Assembly: GCA_963806955.1 (NCBI GenBank)
Contig: CAWDZG010000002.1
Location: forward strand, 806,001-870,000
DNA: 64,000 nucleotides
Origin: Gaiellasilicea sp963806955
GTDB taxonomy: Bacteria; Actinomycetota; Thermoleophilia; Gaiellales; Gaiellaceae
Direction of reading: 5' to 3'
The notes beneath the pieces were generated by a model. The model did no database searches. It was not told the origin of the DNA and saw only the letters and a list, made by a program, of their open reading frames with translations. Positions within the stretch are counted from its first letter, which is position 1, and each line of letters begins with the position of its first letter. Shown piece after piece: positions 62,989-64,000 of this stretch. Made by a program: the position numbers and the translations under genes.

Positions 62989-63885
62989 CGCTTGTCGGGC
63001 GCCTTCTTCGCCGCCGCGACCGCCTTGACCGCATGCCCGCCGAACTGGTTGCGGAGCGCCGCCTGCACCTTGGCCGAGAAGTTGATCTCGCGCCGCGAGG
63101 CGAAGCGTCCGTACAGCGCGGCGGTGATCGCGGGCAGCGGCACCGCGTTCTCGATCGCCGCGTTGATCGTCCAGCGGCCCTCGCCGGAGTCCTCGACGTA
63201 GGGCGCGATGTCGTCGAGCGTCGTCACCGTGCTGCTCGAGAGCCTCGTGCAGCAGCTCGAGCAGCCACGAGCGCACGACCGAGCCGTAGCGCCAGATGCC
63301 GGCGATCTCGCTCAGGTCGAGCTCGAACTCGGACTGGTTCAGCAGCTCGAACCCCTCGGCGTAGGCCTGCATCAGCCCGTACTCGATCCCGTTGTGCACC
63401 ATCTTCGTGAAGTGCCCGGCGCCGGTGGTGCCGACGTGCGCCCAGCCGTTCTCCGGCGCGAGCGCCTCGAAGACGGGCCGCAGCCGCTTCACCGGCGCCT
63501 TGTCGCCGCCGGCCATCAGGCAGAAGCCGACCTCGAGCCCCCAGATCCCGCCGGAGACGCCGACGTCGACGAAGGCGAGCTTGCGCTGCTTCGCCTCCTT
63601 GTGACGGCGCTGCGAGTCGCGGAAGTTCGAGTTGCCGCCGTCGACGATCGTGTCGCCCGGCTCGAGGATGTCGAGCAGCTTCCGGAACGTGTCCTCGGTG
63701 ATCTTCCCCGCCGGCACCATCAGCCAGACGTGCCGCGGCGCGTCCAGCTGCTTCGCGAGTGCGCGCAGCGTCTTCGCAGTCGAGTCGACCTGCGGGTCGT
63801 AGGTCTTCAGCTCGTGGCCGTGCTGCTCCAGGCGTTTCGTCATCCCCGAGCCCATCCGGCCGAGGCCCACCATTCCTAGCTGCAT
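62985..63885 (-). CDS. gnd: 6-phosphogluconate dehydrogenase, short form, frameshifted near 63235
   Basis: Short-type (about 300-residue) decarboxylating enzyme. MQLGMVGLGRMGSGMTKRL (Rossmann), GDTIVDGGNSNFRDS, GVSGGIWGLEVGFCLMAGG and the catalytic GHFTKMVHNGIEYGLMQAYA. After LLHEALE the coding frame shifts to STVTTLDDIAPYVEDSGEGR, WTINAAIENAVPLPAI and FGGHAVK, stopping at 62985. One extra base near 63232-63236 explains it. The enzyme is central to the pathway, so a sequence error is likely. Start ATG 63885 has GGAAGGGG upstream. Confidence 0.88.
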
Positions 63886-63960
63886 CAGTGCCCCTTCCAG
63901 TAACGGTTTCGCATCTCTGGCGAGTGCACGGGGTCGCCAGGCAAGGACGCAGGGAGCGGG

Positions 63961-63976
63961 GATATGCAGGCATATC
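63961..63976. promoter_or_regulatory. Perfect palindrome upstream of gnd
   Basis: GATATGC-AG-GCATATC, a 16-bp inverted repeat with 7-bp arms and a 2-bp centre, 75 bp before the gnd start. AT-containing in GC-rich surroundings and of operator size; no regulator gene is in the window to match it. Confidence 0.45.
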
Positions 63977-64000
63977 TCCGCGACTGAGGACGCCGTCTGG

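Noticed and set aside
61474..63885. A fused 6-phosphogluconate dehydrogenase/glucose-6-phosphate dehydrogenase
   Set aside because: The gnd C-terminus continues in another frame to a stop that overlaps a normal zwf GTG start, so the fusion arises from the frameshift near 63235.

Overview
The window is a very GC-rich actinobacterial chromosome segment. An OpcA-type glucose-6-phosphate dehydrogenase assembly factor, the GlgE maltosyltransferase pathway, a caa3-type oxidase and abundant GTG/TTG starts with GTGA/TTGA overlaps point to a deep-branching actinobacterium, most likely Thermoleophilia-like (Gaiellales/Solirubrobacterales). That placement is inference from gene content, not from a marker-gene tree.

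Layout. 1-8.5 kb is core: the 3' end of typA, a BKACE-type enzyme, a histidine kinase with two response regulators, an alpha-glucan phosphorylase, a MEDS-domain protein, a dienelactone hydrolase and an interrupted methyltransferase. At 8491-8562 is tRNA-Arg(CCU). Its 3' 44 nt recur at 23864-23907 with one mismatch. The roughly 15.3 kb between the copies is a tRNA-integrated genomic island with catabolic cargo: CoA ligase, HyuA/HyuB, ribose-type ABC importer, SGNH, alpha/beta, metallo-beta-lactamase and isochorismatase hydrolases, an FCD-type GntR regulator, an SDR, two paralogous small proteins and a thiolase stub. No intact integrase is present, but a possible decayed integrase tail abuts the right repeat. 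From 24 to 36 kb are a TrpB2-like synthase, an unusual sigma factor with a membrane segment and proline-rich tail, a receiver-only regulator, a polar amino-acid ABC importer, a GAF/GGDEF/HD-GYP protein, and a secreted protein made of ten exact-length 29-residue repeats. From 36 to 52 kb is a large alpha-glucan/trehalose region: treY-glgX-treZ, an ABC-2 exporter, then glgB-mak-treS-glgE, with malQ divergent. From 52.9 to 57 kb is a caa3 oxidase and heme O synthase operon. From 57 to 64 kb are an amidase, a secreted protein, an inositol-phosphatase-family enzyme and opcA-zwf-gnd of the oxidative pentose phosphate pathway.

How the genes work together. Glucan made by GlgE/GlgB can be degraded by the phosphorylase, GlgX and MalQ, or converted to trehalose by TreY/TreZ. 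TreS and maltokinase feed maltose-1-phosphate back to GlgE. The zwf-opcA-gnd operon supplies NADPH.

Caveat. Outside the island several highly conserved genes carry single-base frameshifts or an in-frame stop (methyltransferase, sigma factor, metalloprotease-like gene, treY, gnd, and probably the treZ/glgX junction). Because pathway enzymes are affected, sequencing or assembly error is at least as likely as real gene decay. All functions are assigned from motifs read by eye; no database search was run.
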